A stretch of 64,000 bases of DNA from Aquisphaera giovannonii (GCF_008087625.1 NZ_CP042997.1:1054001-1118000); one strand, 5' to 3'. Counted from the first letter of the stretch, positions 15,756 to 26,400 are shown. Notes: a model not told the origin generated them from the letters alone. Numbers and translations: made by a program.

Positions 15756-17467
15756 CGCCGACGGGAACGTGGAATCCAATGGCCGTAGCGCATGATGGTT
15801 GCCTGGCGCACGAGGGCCGGACCTTGTGGGATGGCCGAGCCCCGTGGGAGCCGGCTCCGTCCGGCGACCGCGCGAGCCAAAGCCCGCGGAACGGGTTAGC
15901 TGTGATGACGCGCAGCGGCACCACGGTCGGACAGGCCAAGGCGAGAGGACAGGCTTCGCCGCATCGCCGAGGCGATCCCGTGGCATCGCCTTCGGCTCTG
16001 CCACAGCCACCCGTCTCTCGACGGCCGGGGAAGGCCGTATCCGATTCTCACTTTACAAAGTGGGGACACAGGTGGGAGCTTCGATCGCCTGGGCCCGCGT
16101 CATACACCCCCTCTAACTCCCCCTTCGTAAGGGGGAGAACCGAACTCGCTTCCCCTCGTCCGGGGGTACGCCCGGACGATCTCGTTCGTGGGACGAGCTC
16201 CAACACGTCCGCCCTCCTGGCCCTCGCCATCTTTCTCCTGATGCTCGCGCCGCACGCCACCGCCGAGCCGCCCCCCACCCCCGGGGCCTCGACCGCTGCC
16301 GCCGCCCCGGGCGCGGACGAGCTGACGCCCGTGGAGGTCCCCGCGCCCACGGAGAAGGCCCTCCGGTACTACGAGGGCAACATGCGGCTCTGGGCCTTCC
16401 ACGTCGCCTGGTCCATCCTGGTGCCGGCCGCGATCTTTTTCAGCGGCCTCTCCGCGCGGATCCGGGACCTGGCTCGGCGGATCGGCCGCGGCTGGCTGCC
16501 CACGGTGGCGATCTACCTCGTGCTCTACCTGGGTCTGAACGCCGCGCTCGACCTGCCGTTCGACTATTACGCCGGGTTCGTGCGCCAGCATGCCTACGGG
16601 ATGTCCAACCAGACCTTCGCCAAGTGGCTGACCGACCTCGTGCTCGGCCTGGGCGTGGACATGCTCGGCGCCGCGGCCTTCGGCTGGGTGCCGTTCCTGC
16701 TGCTCGCCCGCTCGCCCCGCCGCTGGTGGCTGTACGTGGCGATCCTCTGGGTGCCCTTCCTGTTCTTCGTCGTGCTCATCAAGCCGATCTGGATCGACCC
16801 GCTGTTCAACACGTTCGGCCCGATGAAGGACCCGGCGCTCGAGCGGTCGATCCTCGACCTGGCCTCGCGGGCGGGGATCGAAGGGGGCCGGGTCTTCGAG
16901 GTGGCCAAGCGGGTGGACACGAACGCGATGAACGCCTACGTGACCGGCCTGGGGGGCACCAAGCGGATCGTCCTCTGGGACACCCTGATCGCCGGCCTGG
17001 GCGAGCGCGAGCTCCTCGTGGTGATGGGCCACGAGATGGGCCATTACGTCCTGGGCCACGTCCTCCGGACGATCCTCCTCTCCTCGCTCGTCATGCTCCT
17101 GGGCCTGTTCCTCGTGGACCGCGTCGGGCGGGCCGTCCTGGCGAAGTTCGCGAGCCGGGCCGGCGTGCACGACCTGGCCGACGTCGCCTCGGTCCCGCTC
17201 CTCGCCCTGCTCATCGCCGTCAACGGCCTGCTCCTGGGCCCCATCGCGATGGCCTACAGCCGCCACCAGGAGCACGAGGCCGACCGCTTCGCGCTCGACC
17301 TGACGCACGCCAACCACTCCGCCGGGATGGCCTTCGCGAAGCTCCAGAGAGAGAACCTGGGCAACCCCCGCCCCGGCCCGATCTACACGTTCTTCCGGGC
17401 CAGCCACCCGAGCATCGGCGACCGGATCGACTTCTCGAACGCCTACCACCCCTGGGCCGACCGGTGA
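15752..17467 (+). CDS. M48 family (Ste24/HtpX-type) integral membrane metalloprotease, start uncertain
   Basis: The conserved protein begins near 16190 with a Sec signal-like segment (SALLALAIFLLMLAPHATA) and continues through several membrane segments to the zinc motif HEMGH (near 17030) and the second motif EHEADRFALDL (near 17275). This is the plan of CAAX prenyl protease 1/HtpX-like M48 enzymes, which cleave within or near membranes. The open frame runs back without a stop to an ATG at 15752 that overlaps the JAB stop as ATGA, but the 150 residues so added are repeat-derived DNA with no protein similarity. In-frame ATGs at 16241 and 16383 are alternatives, and neither has a ribosome-binding site. 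I infer that the original start lay at the JAB junction and that repeat DNA was later inserted. It converges with the next gene. Confidence 0.8.
   Translation: MTPTGTWNPMAVAHDGCLAHEGRTLWDGRAPWEPAPSGDRASQSPRNGLAVMTRSGTTVGQAKARGQASPHRRGDPVASPSALPQPPVSRRPGKAVSDSHFTKWGHRWELRSPGPASYTPSNSPFVRGRTELASPRPGVRPDDLVRGTSSNTSALLALAIFLLMLAPHATAEPPPTPGASTAAAAPGADELTPVEVPAPTEKALRYYEGNMRLWAFHVAWSILVPAAIFFSGLSARIRDLARRIGRGWLPTVAIYLVLYLGLNAALDLPFDYYAGFVRQHAYGMSNQTFAKWLTDLVLGLGVDMLGAAAFGWVPFLLLARSPRRWWLYVAILWVPFLFFVVLIKPIWIDPLFNTFGPMKDPALERSILDLASRAGIEGGRVFEVAKRVDTNAMNAYVTGLGGTKRIVLWDTLIAGLGERELLVVMGHEMGHYVLGHVLRTILLSSLVMLLGLFLVDRVGRAVLAKFASRAGVHDLADVASVPLLALLIAVNGLLLGPIAMAYSRHQEHEADRFALDLTHANHSAGMAFAKLQRENLGNPRPGPIYTFFRASHPSIGDRIDFSNAYHPWADR
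15919..16020. repeat. Dispersed GC-rich intergenic repeat, copy 1
   Basis: The segment starts CACCACGGTCGG and continues through 'gccgaggcgatcccgtggc' and a 'ggctctgccacagccaccc' type palindrome core. The same order of motifs recurs at 62924-63066, where the first motif appears twice. It lies between the JAB gene and the conserved part of the M48 gene. Confidence 0.5.
16117..16137. repeat. Perfect 9-bp-arm palindrome
   Basis: CTCCCCCTT and AAGGGGGAG flank a 3-base loop. It is a short hairpin of the kind found in planctomycete intergenic repeats, immediately upstream of the conserved part of the M48 protease gene. Confidence 0.6.
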
Positions 17468-17542
17468 GGCGGAAGCCCCGACGGTCCCTCGGCGGGGAAG
17501 GATCGGTGGCGGCCTGCGCGGGTGAAATCCACGGCTCGGGGC

Positions 17543-17570
17543 GGAGGGGGCCGGGGCCCGGCCCCCCTCC
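17543..17570. terminator. Bidirectional terminator-like hairpin
   Basis: GGAGGGGGCCGGG pairs with CCCGGCCCCCCTCC almost perfectly, one base differing in the G run. It lies in the 126-base gap between two converging genes (M48 protease and the giant repeat protein). It lacks a U tract. Confidence 0.5.
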
Positions 17571-17593
17571 AGCCCGTTGAACGCCGGCTCGCA

Positions 17594-20500
17594 TCAGAAC
17601 CTGATCAGCGTCACGCTGTCCGAGAATATGTCGACTTGACGCTTCGCCATCCGGATGCCGGCGGGCACCCACGTCCATCCCCAGAGATATGTGTTGACCT
17701 TGGCGTAGTGGATCTCCGGGGCGAGGTAGGAGATGGAGCCCTTGAATCCGCCGTCCACCTGCCCTCCCACCTGGATAGACGCCGCGCGATTCAGCAACTG
17801 CGTCACGGTTACACCGCTCGCCCCCCCGGGGCCGACGAGGTTGGCGTGGACGTGGGCGTCGAGCGAGCCCGTGATCTGAGGGGTCAGGATCGAGAACCCG
17901 CCGTAGCCCACCGAGAGCGAGCCCTTCAGCGCCAGGCTCGCGTCGGCGGTCAGGCTCGCGTTCTGGATCCGGATCGCGTCGGCGAGCCGGCCCGGGGCGT
18001 TGATCAAGGCCGAGCCGGCGCACGCCACCGTCACCTGGGCCGCGAAGGCATAGCTGAAGTCGGCGCTCACGCTCGCCGAGATCCCGGGGATCGGGGTCGG
18101 GACGTTGCTCGCGATCGGCAAGCTGATGGTATTGCGGAGGGAGGGAAGGCTCTCGGTGAAGGTGAAGAGGTTGATGCCCTCCTGGCCGATCGCGATCCTG
18201 AAGAGGTTCAGGGCGTCGTCGAAGATCGGGAAGACGAGCCCTCCCGATCGGAGCTGGCCGATCGCGAGGCCGAGGGGGCCGGGGAGCATCGAGGCCAGGC
18301 TGAACGAGCCTCGGCCCGTGAGGGCCGCCGTCGAGCCGGCCGAGACCGTGAGCGAGATGTTGCCCAGGTTGATCGGGCCGTCGCCCCCGAAGGACTTGCA
18401 GGCGTTGATCGCCTCGATGCCGTTCGCGATCGCCGACACCTTCCCGCCGAGCAGGCCGGCCAGGGTGATCGTCGGCAGGTGGGCGAGGTCGGTGAGGTAG
18501 GAGACCACGGGGAGAGGCTTCGTGAGGAACTCGGCGAGCGACTCCAGCGGCTTCGTGAGCCGCTGGATGTCGACGAGGATCGGGTTCAGGTAATTCCGCT
18601 CGAGGGCGTCGAGGTCGAGCTGGACGTCGTCGAGGGTGATCGAGACAGCCCCGGTCGTCTGGTTCAGGCTCGCCTCGACCTTCGCGACGTGGACGAACGA
18701 GGGCAGTTGCGCCAGCGAGATCGATTGGCCGTTGGCGAGCACGCGGGAGAGCTGGCCGGTGACGCCGACGACGACCTTGCTGTTATCGGCGAGGGGCACC
18801 GGCGTGGTCGCGGATGAGAGCAGCGCCGGGGGCAGGACGTAATTCGCGCCGCGCGGGAGTGCGTTGATCCGCGACGGCGGCAGGCCCTGCACCGCGGGCG
18901 AGCCGAGCGCCTTCCAGTCGGACGCGGTGATCGGGTGGGTCTGCCCCTGCTGGACGATCAGGAGCCCGGGGGTGCCGTCGGCGTACGAGACGACGGTCCC
19001 CTCGGGGATGAAGATCCGGAAGTTGGAGTTGTCGGAGGCCTGCCAGCTCGTGCCGCCGGCGAACCTGTAGGCGTTATGGTCGCCGTCGCTCAACGCGTAG
19101 AGGCTGCCGCCCAGGGTCGTGATCTGGTCGGCCGTGATCGCCAGGCTCGGCCAGATGACGCCGCCGGCGTAGCGGACGGCCTGGCGACTCGTCGCGCTCA
19201 GTCCGTAGAGCGTACCCAGCCCGTCGACCGCGATCAGGTTGTAGATGTCGTACGGGGAGACGTTCGGCCACGTCACCCCGCCGGCGTACTTCGAGACCTG
19301 GTGGCTGATGCTGCTCAGGCCGTACAGGGCCCCCAGCGCGTCGACGCCGATCTGGCTGTAATTGTCGTAGGGCGAGACGGTCGGCCAGTTGACGCCGCCG
19401 GCGTAGCGGGCGACCTGATGGCTCGTGATGCTGAGGCCGTAGAGGGCCCCGACCGCGTCGACGCCGACCTGGCTGTAGACGTCGTAGGGCGACACGTTCG
19501 TCCAGATCACGCCGCCGCTGTACCGCCCGACCTGCCGGCTCATCATGCTCAGGCCGTAGAGGCTGCCGCCGGCATCGACGCCGATCTGGCTGTAGACGTC
19601 GTAGGGCGAGACGTTGGTCCAGATCACGCCCCCGGCGTACCTCGACACCTGATGGCTGACGCTGCTGAGCCCGTACAGGGCGCCGGTTGCATCGACGCCG
19701 ATCTGGCTGTAATTGTCGTACGGCGACGCGGAGTTCCAGATCACGCCGCCGCTGTACCGGGCGACCTGGTGGCTGGTCGCGCTCAGGCCGTAGAGGTTGC
19801 CCCCCGCGTCGACGCCGATCTGCCCGTACACGTCGTACGGCGAGACATTGGTCCATGCGGCGCCGGGGTCCAGGCGGAACACCTGATGGCTGGTCCCGCT
19901 CAGGGCGTAGAGGTTGCCCGTGGCATCCACGCCGATCTGGCCGTACACGTCGTAGGGCGAGATGTTCGTCCAGCTCGTCCCGCCGGAATACCGGACGACC
20001 TGCCGGCTGGTCGCGCTCAGGCCGTACAGCTTGCCGTCGAAATCGACACCGATGCCGCCGAAGACGTCGTACGGCGAGATGTTGGTCCAGTTCGTCCCGC
20101 CCAGGTACTTCGTCACCTGATGGCTGACGGCGCTGAGGCCGTACAGCGTGCCCGAGGCGTCGACGCCGATCTGGCCGTACGCGTCGTACGGCGAGACGTC
20201 GGTCCAGCCCGTCCCCCCCGCGTAGCGGAACACGTGGCGGCTGATCGCGCTGAGGGCGTAGAGGTTGCCCGTGGCGTCGACGCCGATCTGGCCGTACGCG
20301 TCGTAGGGTGAGATATTGGTCCAGTCCGTCCCGCCCAGATACTTCCAGACCTGATGGCCCGTCGCGCTGAGGGCGTAGAGGTTGCCCGAGGTGTCGACGC
20401 CGATCTGGCCGATCGCGTCATACGGCGAGACGTTCGTCCAGCCGGTCCCCCCCGCATAGCGGAAGACCTGATGGCCCGTCGCGCTGAGGGCGTAGAGGTT

Positions 20501-21874
20501 GCCCGAGGTGTCGACGCCGATCTGGCTGAAGGCGTCGTACGGCGAGACGTTCGCCGGGGCCGCCCCCTGGCTGTAGCGATAGACCTGCTTGTCGCCCGCG
20601 ATCAGGGCGAAGAGATCGCCCCCGACGACCACGCCGGTGCCGATCGTGCGTTCGCCGGCCGAAGGGCTGTAGGTCAGCAGGCGTCGGGTCGTGAGGTTGA
20701 GATAGTAGAGGGTCCCGTCGCCCCCCACGCTCATGCGGGCCACGCCGCCCGCGACGAGGGCCTCGCCGCCGGTCGGGCTGTACGTCAGGAGGGCGTGCGT
20801 CGACCCGTTGAGGTAGTAGAGGGTGCCGCCGTTGGCGACGCCCATCTGTGCGACCTTGCCGGCGATGTAGGTCGTCGTCCTGGTCCCCGCGTCGTAACGG
20901 TACAGGCCCGATAGGCTGTTCGCATAGTAGAGCGTCCCCCCATTCGCGAGAACGACCTGGGTCACCTTCCCGGCGAGCAACGTCTGGTCCTTGCCGTCGA
21001 CCATCGTGAGGTTGCCGTTCGCGGACAGGGCGGCGACGGCGCCGTTCGTCAGGGGGGTGATCGAGGTGATCCCCCCCGAGACGAGCGCCCAGCGCTTCCC
21101 GTCGAACGTCTGGAGCTGCTGATTGCCCAGGAGCACGGCCACCGAGCCGCCGGGCAGCGGCAGCATCTGCGAGGCTCCGCCGGTCTGCGTGGTCCAGCGC
21201 TGCCCGTCGAAGGTCTGGATCTGCCAGGCGCCCGAGTGCACGGCGACCGATCCGTCGGGCAGCGGTGCGATCGACTTCACGCCGCTCGCCCGGGTCGTCC
21301 AGCCCTGGCCGTCGAAGGCCTCCAGCCGGCCGTCGGCGCGGAGCACCGTCAGGCGCCCACCGGGGAGCGGGGCCGTCGCCTGGACGTCGGTCGTCAAGGG
21401 GCCGAACCGGCGCCCGTCGTAGCCGAGCTGGACGCCGTCCGTCAGCGTGAACGCGATCGACCCGTCGGACTGCGAGGCCAGCGACTTGACGCCCCACGTG
21501 AGGTCGGACCACCTGCTCCCGTCGTAGGCCTGCAGGTCGCCGTTCGAGGGCAAGGCCGCGATCTTGTTGCCCGGCAATGGCGCGATCGACGTGATCCCGC
21601 CCGAGAGGGTCGCCCAGTGCTGGCCGTCGAAGGTCCGGAGCTGCTGGTTGCCCAGGAGCACCGCCGCCTTGCCGCCGGGGAGCGGGTCCAGGGCGACCAC
21701 GCCGCCGGTCTGGAACACCTGCTGGCCCCCCCGAGTCACATAGAGCTCGTGGGACGTGTTCACGTAGGCGAGCGAGCCGTCGGCCAGGGGGATGCCCGAC
21801 AGCAGCTCCCGCTTCGGCAGCCCGTCCGCGTCCGGACGGAACGCCCGGCGCGATCGACCCGGACGACGCGACAT
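17594..21874 (-). CDS. Giant extracellular repeat protein (beta-propeller-like)
   Basis: A 1426-residue protein of unknown function. The N terminus is basic and ends LPKRELLSG, resembling the planctomycete 'LExR-LL' export signature also seen in the oxidase at 2415. Residues about 30-440 are propeller-like repeats of the form 'FDGQRWTTQTGG...PLPGGSVAVLLGNQQL', about 40-44 residues each. Residues about 444-911 are twelve near-identical 39-residue units, consensus SPYDvygQIGVDa.G.LYgLS..shQv.rY.GG..W, with a degenerate thirteenth. The C-terminal third (about 1040-1426) has helical and beta-rich stretches without recognisable similarity. Each unit resembles one propeller blade or a TECPR/NHL-like strand set, so a surface binding or adhesive role is plausible but not shown. 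Start: the ATG giving MSRRPGRSRR, just before the basic leader. Confidence 0.75.
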   Translation of the reverse strand: MSRRPGRSRRAFRPDADGLPKRELLSGIPLADGSLAYVNTSHELYVTRGGQQVFQTGGVVALDPLPGGKAAVLLGNQQLRTFDGQHWATLSGGITSIAPLPGNKIAALPSNGDLQAYDGSRWSDLTWGVKSLASQSDGSIAFTLTDGVQLGYDGRRFGPLTTDVQATAPLPGGRLTVLRADGRLEAFDGQGWTTRASGVKSIAPLPDGSVAVHSGAWQIQTFDGQRWTTQTGGASQMLPLPGGSVAVLLGNQQLQTFDGKRWALVSGGITSITPLTNGAVAALSANGNLTMVDGKDQTLLAGKVTQVVLANGGTLYYANSLSGLYRYDAGTRTTTYIAGKVAQMGVANGGTLYYLNGSTHALLTYSPTGGEALVAGGVARMSVGGDGTLYYLNLTTRRLLTYSPSAGERTIGTGVVVGGDLFALIAGDKQVYRYSQGAAPANVSPYDAFSQIGVDTSGNLYALSATGHQVFRYAGGTGWTNVSPYDAIGQIGVDTSGNLYALSATGHQVWKYLGGTDWTNISPYDAYGQIGVDATGNLYALSAISRHVFRYAGGTGWTDVSPYDAYGQIGVDASGTLYGLSAVSHQVTKYLGGTNWTNISPYDVFGGIGVDFDGKLYGLSATSRQVVRYSGGTSWTNISPYDVYGQIGVDATGNLYALSGTSHQVFRLDPGAAWTNVSPYDVYGQIGVDAGGNLYGLSATSHQVARYSGGVIWNSASPYDNYSQIGVDATGALYGLSSVSHQVSRYAGGVIWTNVSPYDVYSQIGVDAGGSLYGLSMMSRQVGRYSGGVIWTNVSPYDVYSQVGVDAVGALYGLSITSHQVARYAGGVNWPTVSPYDNYSQIGVDALGALYGLSSISHQVSKYAGGVTWPNVSPYDIYNLIAVDGLGTLYGLSATSRQAVRYAGGVIWPSLAITADQITTLGGSLYALSDGDHNAYRFAGGTSWQASDNSNFRIFIPEGTVVSYADGTPGLLIVQQGQTHPITASDWKALGSPAVQGLPPSRINALPRGANYVLPPALLSSATTPVPLADNSKVVVGVTGQLSRVLANGQSISLAQLPSFVHVAKVEASLNQTTGAVSITLDDVQLDLDALERNYLNPILVDIQRLTKPLESLAEFLTKPLPVVSYLTDLAHLPTITLAGLLGGKVSAIANGIEAINACKSFGGDGPINLGNISLTVSAGSTAALTGRGSFSLASMLPGPLGLAIGQLRSGGLVFPIFDDALNLFRIAIGQEGINLFTFTESLPSLRNTISLPIASNVPTPIPGISASVSADFSYAFAAQVTVACAGSALINAPGRLADAIRIQNASLTADASLALKGSLSVGYGGFSILTPQITGSLDAHVHANLVGPGGASGVTVTQLLNRAASIQVGGQVDGGFKGSISYLAPEIHYAKVNTYLWGWTWVPAGIRMAKRQVDIFSDSVTLIRF
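19142..20545 (-). repeat. Twelve tandem 117-bp coding repeats
   Basis: Twelve consecutive 117-bp units encode the SPYD...W repeat of the giant protein. The nucleotide sequence is highly conserved between units, notably 'tcgtacggcgaga', which suggests recent expansion or ongoing gene conversion. Such arrays are prone to copy-number change and misassembly. Confidence 0.9.
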
Positions 21875-22187
21875 CGACGCCTTGCTCGGACGGAGATCCA
21901 CGGCCCACCCCCTCGCGGAACAGATCGCCACGCTTCGCCGCCCGCCCCACGGCGGGCCACGCCGGGGACTCGACGACGGCGCCCGGAATGTGCAAGCGGC
22001 CGCGGGCTTTCCCCGGCCGCTTCGGATCGAGGGGCCGCTCGTGACGCCTGTGCGGGCCGCGAGGGCGCGGGGTTCTCCCCGGGAGGGGTTGCACGGTCCT
22101 GGCCGTTTCGGCGAGAAGAGGGGAAGGCCGCAGGGCCGGGAGCCGAGGCGGGCGATGCCGCCGGCCCGTTGGAATGGAGAGGGTGTA

Positions 22188-23453
22188 ATGATGTTTTTGA
22201 TTCAGGCCTGGCCGGTGACACTCGCCGCGGCCGTCCTCGCGATACTCCCCCCGGCGCCCGGGCGCCGGGACTCGGGGCCGGTCTGGCCGAACGCCGAGAG
22301 CCGGGCCAACTCCGACCCCTGGATCGCCGCCAACCACGACCGCATCCGGGAGATGCGGCCGTCCGTGCTCGTGCTCAATTTCGTCAACGGGCTGAGCCCG
22401 GCAGGGGCCCGCGCGCAGGCCGAGCGGCTGGCCGCCCTGCTCGAGGAAGGGTCGCGCTACCACGGCCACGCCGACCCGGCCGCGTCGGCGTTCCTCCGCT
22501 ACCGGGTCTTCAAGGTGGTCGACCTCACCGACCCCGGCCACGGACGGGGGCGGCCCCTCGCCAACAGCTCGGCCTACCCGCGCGTCGCCGGCTGGGACGG
22601 GGGAGACTTCGGCAACTTCCGCTATGCCGAGCTGTTCGGCGGGCGGTTCGCCCGGCGCTACGGCGTCGCCGACCCGGATCGCCCCGGGGCGTGGCTCGAC
22701 CTGAAGGGGCTCGTCGACCGGGGGATCGTCCACGAGGTCTGGATGGTCTGCATCCACGAGAAGACGGGCGGGCCGTTCGAATCGACCGAGGTGAAGCAGG
22801 CGTACGACGAGCGGTCCGCGAAGGTCCCCGGCCGCTGGGTCCAGGCGGGCAACGGAGGCAGCCCCGACCAGCCATTCATCGGCCGGAGCTTGCGCATCGC
22901 CTTCCTGAACGCCGAGCGCGGCCCCGGCTGCGCCCTGGAGAGCCTCAGCCACTCGATGGAGGGCATGGCGTCCTCCGGCGCCATCCCGTACTTCACGCGT
23001 TACTTCAACGAGTACGCCGGCTTCGATCTCAAGGAGCGATACGGCCTGCCGTTCCGTTCGCTCTACGGCCGCGAGCCGGGGACGGAGGTCTCGTACCCGG
23101 CGCCGACGACCCTGCGCTACTCATGGGGCGGGTCGTCGCGGACGCTCGACGGGTATCGGCCGGCGGGGGGGAACGTCCATTTCATGCCCTCGGGCCGGCG
23201 GGACTACGACCTGGACAACCCCGCGACGGTGCTCAGTACGGCCGAGCACTTCCGCCTGGGCGACGGGGCCGACGGCCGCGACCGGGCCGAGCCCTGGACC
23301 GGCGAGCGGTTCGCCCGCTTCCGCGAGTGCGCCGGCGACTGCATGGGCCCCTGGCTGGTCTACTGGCGCCAGAACATGCCCGGACTCGACAACCCGGCCC
23401 GCGACGACCAGGGCAAGCCGATGAAGAACTGGTGGCCCTTCCTGTTCTACTGA
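22188..23453 (+). CDS. Secreted protein of unknown function
   Basis: A 421-residue protein I do not recognise. Residues 1-25 (MMFLIQAWPVTLAAAVLAILPP) form a signal peptide. The mature part is a single globular domain with conserved-looking aromatic and acidic elements: LNFVNGLSPAGARAQ, FRYAELFGG, VHEVWMVCIHEKTG, HSMEGMASSGAIPYFTRYFNEY, NVHFMPSGRRDYD and a C-terminal cluster with two cysteines (RECAGDCMGPW). The combination of WMVCIHEK and HSMEG could be part of a hydrolase active site, but this is a guess. The ATG (or the one 3 bases later) follows GGAGAGGG. It is divergent from the giant repeat protein and converges with a kinase gene 17 bases away. No regulatory motif was seen. Confidence 0.7.
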   Translation: MMFLIQAWPVTLAAAVLAILPPAPGRRDSGPVWPNAESRANSDPWIAANHDRIREMRPSVLVLNFVNGLSPAGARAQAERLAALLEEGSRYHGHADPAASAFLRYRVFKVVDLTDPGHGRGRPLANSSAYPRVAGWDGGDFGNFRYAELFGGRFARRYGVADPDRPGAWLDLKGLVDRGIVHEVWMVCIHEKTGGPFESTEVKQAYDERSAKVPGRWVQAGNGGSPDQPFIGRSLRIAFLNAERGPGCALESLSHSMEGMASSGAIPYFTRYFNEYAGFDLKERYGLPFRSLYGREPGTEVSYPAPTTLRYSWGGSSRTLDGYRPAGGNVHFMPSGRRDYDLDNPATVLSTAEHFRLGDGADGRDRAEPWTGERFARFRECAGDCMGPWLVYWRQNMPGLDNPARDDQGKPMKNWWPFLFY

Positions 23454-23470
23454 CCCGGCCTCGACGGTCC

Positions 23471-26400
23471 TCACCGCCGCACGGCGGCCGCCCCGGCCGG
23501 CTCGGTCATCCCCGTGCGGCGTTGCAGAGAGGCGTAGTGCGAGGCGACCTCCGCCCGGGCGGGGCTCTCGGCCGGCAGCTTCGCGCAGAGGTCGACGGCC
23601 CTGCGGAGGAGCGGCTCGGCGTCGGCCACGCGGCCCTGGGCGTCGAGGATCTCCGCCAGGGTGTCCAGGTAGAAGCCCAGTCGGACGTCGTCGGCGGGGA
23701 GGTCGGCCTCGGCGAGCGTCACGGCCTGCCGGGCGAGCGGCTCCCCCTCGGCGGCCCGCCCCCGCTTGCAGAGCAGATAGGCCAGGTTGTTCGCGGCCAG
23801 CATCAGGCCGCGCCGGGCGCTGACGTCGTCCGCGTGCGACTCGATGCGGCGGCGGAAGAGCCCCACGGCGCGCCGGTAGGCTCCCTCGGCCGTGCCCGAG
23901 GCCGTCTCGGGGAGGCCGTCGGCGAGGTCCGCCAGCGCCGGGGCGAGCCCGGGGAGGTCCTCGGCCGCGTCCGGGCCCGCCGCGTCGAGGTCCCGCCAGG
24001 CCTCCTCCGCGTGCGAGAGCCGGAGCAGGACGAGGGCCCGGCGGGCTTGCCATTCCGCCGCACTCGCCTCCCGCGGGGCGCCGCGATGGCCCGCCAGGAG
24101 GCGGTCCAGGTGCCATCGGGCGGCGAACCAGTCGCTCGCCTGCTCGGCCGCCAGCGATTCGCGCTCGTGCCAATCGGCCGCCGCCATCCGGGGGCGGAAG
24201 ACCTCCTCCGCGTCGCCCGGGGCGTGGTCCCGGCCCCAGCGAGCGGGGCCGATCGGCCAGTATCCGAGGTCCTCGCTCGGGACGATGCCGATCGCCGCGC
24301 CGAGCCGGCGGGCGAGCGGGGCCGGCTCCGCCGTGCTGGGCGAGGGAAGCGTGAGGGATCGGACGGCGTGGATGTCGCAGGCGAGCAGCTCGCCGGCGAC
24401 CTGGTCGAAGGCGATCGATTCGGGGTCGGAGTCCATGAGGATCTTCGGGCCGACGGGGAGGCCGGTGGCATGGTCCCAGAGCCGGACGGACCGGTCGCGG
24501 CACCCGGTGGCCAGCAGGCCGCCGTCGGGGCTGAGGGCGACGGCCACCACGACGGCGGGGTGGGCCAGCGGCGGCCCGACCGGCCGGCCGGTCGCCGACT
24601 CCCAGACCCGGGCCGTCATGTCGTGGCTGCCCGTGGCCACGAGCCGGCCGGCCGGCCCGAACGCCAGCCCGTAGACCCAGCCCCGGTGCGTCAACGGGGG
24701 CCCGATCGCCGCGCCGGTGGCCACGTCCCAGAGCCGCGCGACGTTGTCGGTGCCGGCGGTGGCCGCGACCGCCGCGGCCGGGTGGAACGCGGCGGCGGCG
24801 ATCCATTGCCGGTGGCGGGCCACCAGCGGCCCGGAGGGTTCGCCCGTGGCCGCCGAGTAGCACCGGCCCGCGCCCTCGGTCCCGCCGACGAGCAGCGCCC
24901 CCCCGTCCGGGGAGAAGGCCAGGTTGTGCTGGCCCCCCGCGTGCCGGATGACCGGCCCGACCCGCCGGCCGCGGTCGGTCTCCCAGAACTCGATCGTGCC
25001 GTCGAGCTTGCCCACCGCGGCCAGCGCGCCGTCGTCCCGGAAGGCCGCGGCCCGGAAGAAGGTGCCGAGCGTGGCCGACGCCGCCGCCAGCGGCCCGCGG
25101 CCCGGGGTCGGCAGCGGCAGGAACAGGCTCTCGTCCCGCGCGTGGTCGCCGATCAGGACGGCCCGGCGCCTCGGGTCCAGGGCGGCCCGGGAGGCCGTCC
25201 ACGGGAAGGCCCGGGGGGCCGAGGCGGCGGGCCCGTCCGCCAGGTCCCAGACCCGCACGGCCGCGTCGTTGCCCGCGGTGACGAGCGTCCGGCCGTCGGG
25301 GCCGAAGGCCACGCCCGTCACCCAGCCGTCGTGCATCAGGACCTGGCCGAGCGGCCGGCCCGTGGCCAGCTCCCAGACCCTCGCCGTGTTGTCGACGAAC
25401 CCGCCCAGCACGAGCCGCCCGTCGGGGCTGAAGGCCAGCGAGCGGCAGACCAGGTGGAGGCCGGGCGGCCGGCCCGCGGGGCGGCCCGTCGCGATGTCCC
25501 AGTAGAGGATCTCGCGCGCCTCGCCCCCGGCCGCCAGGAGCCGGCCGTCGGGGTGGAAGGCGAGGGCATTGACGTGGCTGCCGTGGCGGAACGGGGGGGA
25601 GGCCGCGGCACCGTCGGAGACCTTCCAGAGCCTGGCGGTGGCGTCGGCCCCTCCCGAGGCCAGGAGCGTGCCGTCCGGGCTGAAGGCCAGGGCCTTGATC
25701 TTGCCCGCGCCGTGCCTCATCTTGGGCCCGATCCGCCGGCCCGTCGCGGCGTCCCAGAGCCGGACGACGCCGTCGGCGTCTCCGGTGCCCACAAGCGTGC
25801 CGTCGGGGCTGAAGGCCACGGCGAAAGCCGGGCTCGGGTGGTCGAGCGCGACCCCGGCCGGCCGGCCCGTCGCGGCATCCCAGAGGCGGACCGCCGGGTC
25901 GCCGACGGCGGCGGCGAGCGTCCTCCCGTCGGGGCTGAAGGCGACGCCGAAGAACAGGTCCGTCACCCGACGGGGCAGGCCCGGGCCGATCGAGGGGCCG
26001 AGCGGGAGGCCGGTCGCGAGGTCCCAGCGGTGGACCCGGCCGTCGTCGCCGGCCACCGCCAGGACGCGGCCGTCCGGCCGGACGGCCAGGCCGCCGGGAT
26101 GGGCCGGATGTTCCAGCACCCGGCGCAGGCGGTGCGCCTGGCGGCCCCAGGCCGCCAGGTTGAGGCGGGCCGCCCGTTCGAGCCGGGGCTCGGCCCTGGC
26201 ACCGGCCTCGACGGCGAGGGCCATGCTGAGCAGGCCCGGCCCGATCCGGTCGTTCTCGCAGTCCTGGATCCCGCGCTCGAGGGCCAGCCGGGCCGACTCG
26301 GCCCGCGCCCGGCGGTGCTCGGTCGCCGCGGCCCGGGCGCTGTTCTCGGCATCGATCCGGTGGCTGTCGGCCTCGGCCCTGAGCCCCTCGGCCCGTCGCC

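Noticed and set aside
19142-20545. Regularly spaced repeats resembling a CRISPR array
   Set aside because: Units are 117 bp, adjacent, in frame and coding; there are no unique spacers and no cas genes.
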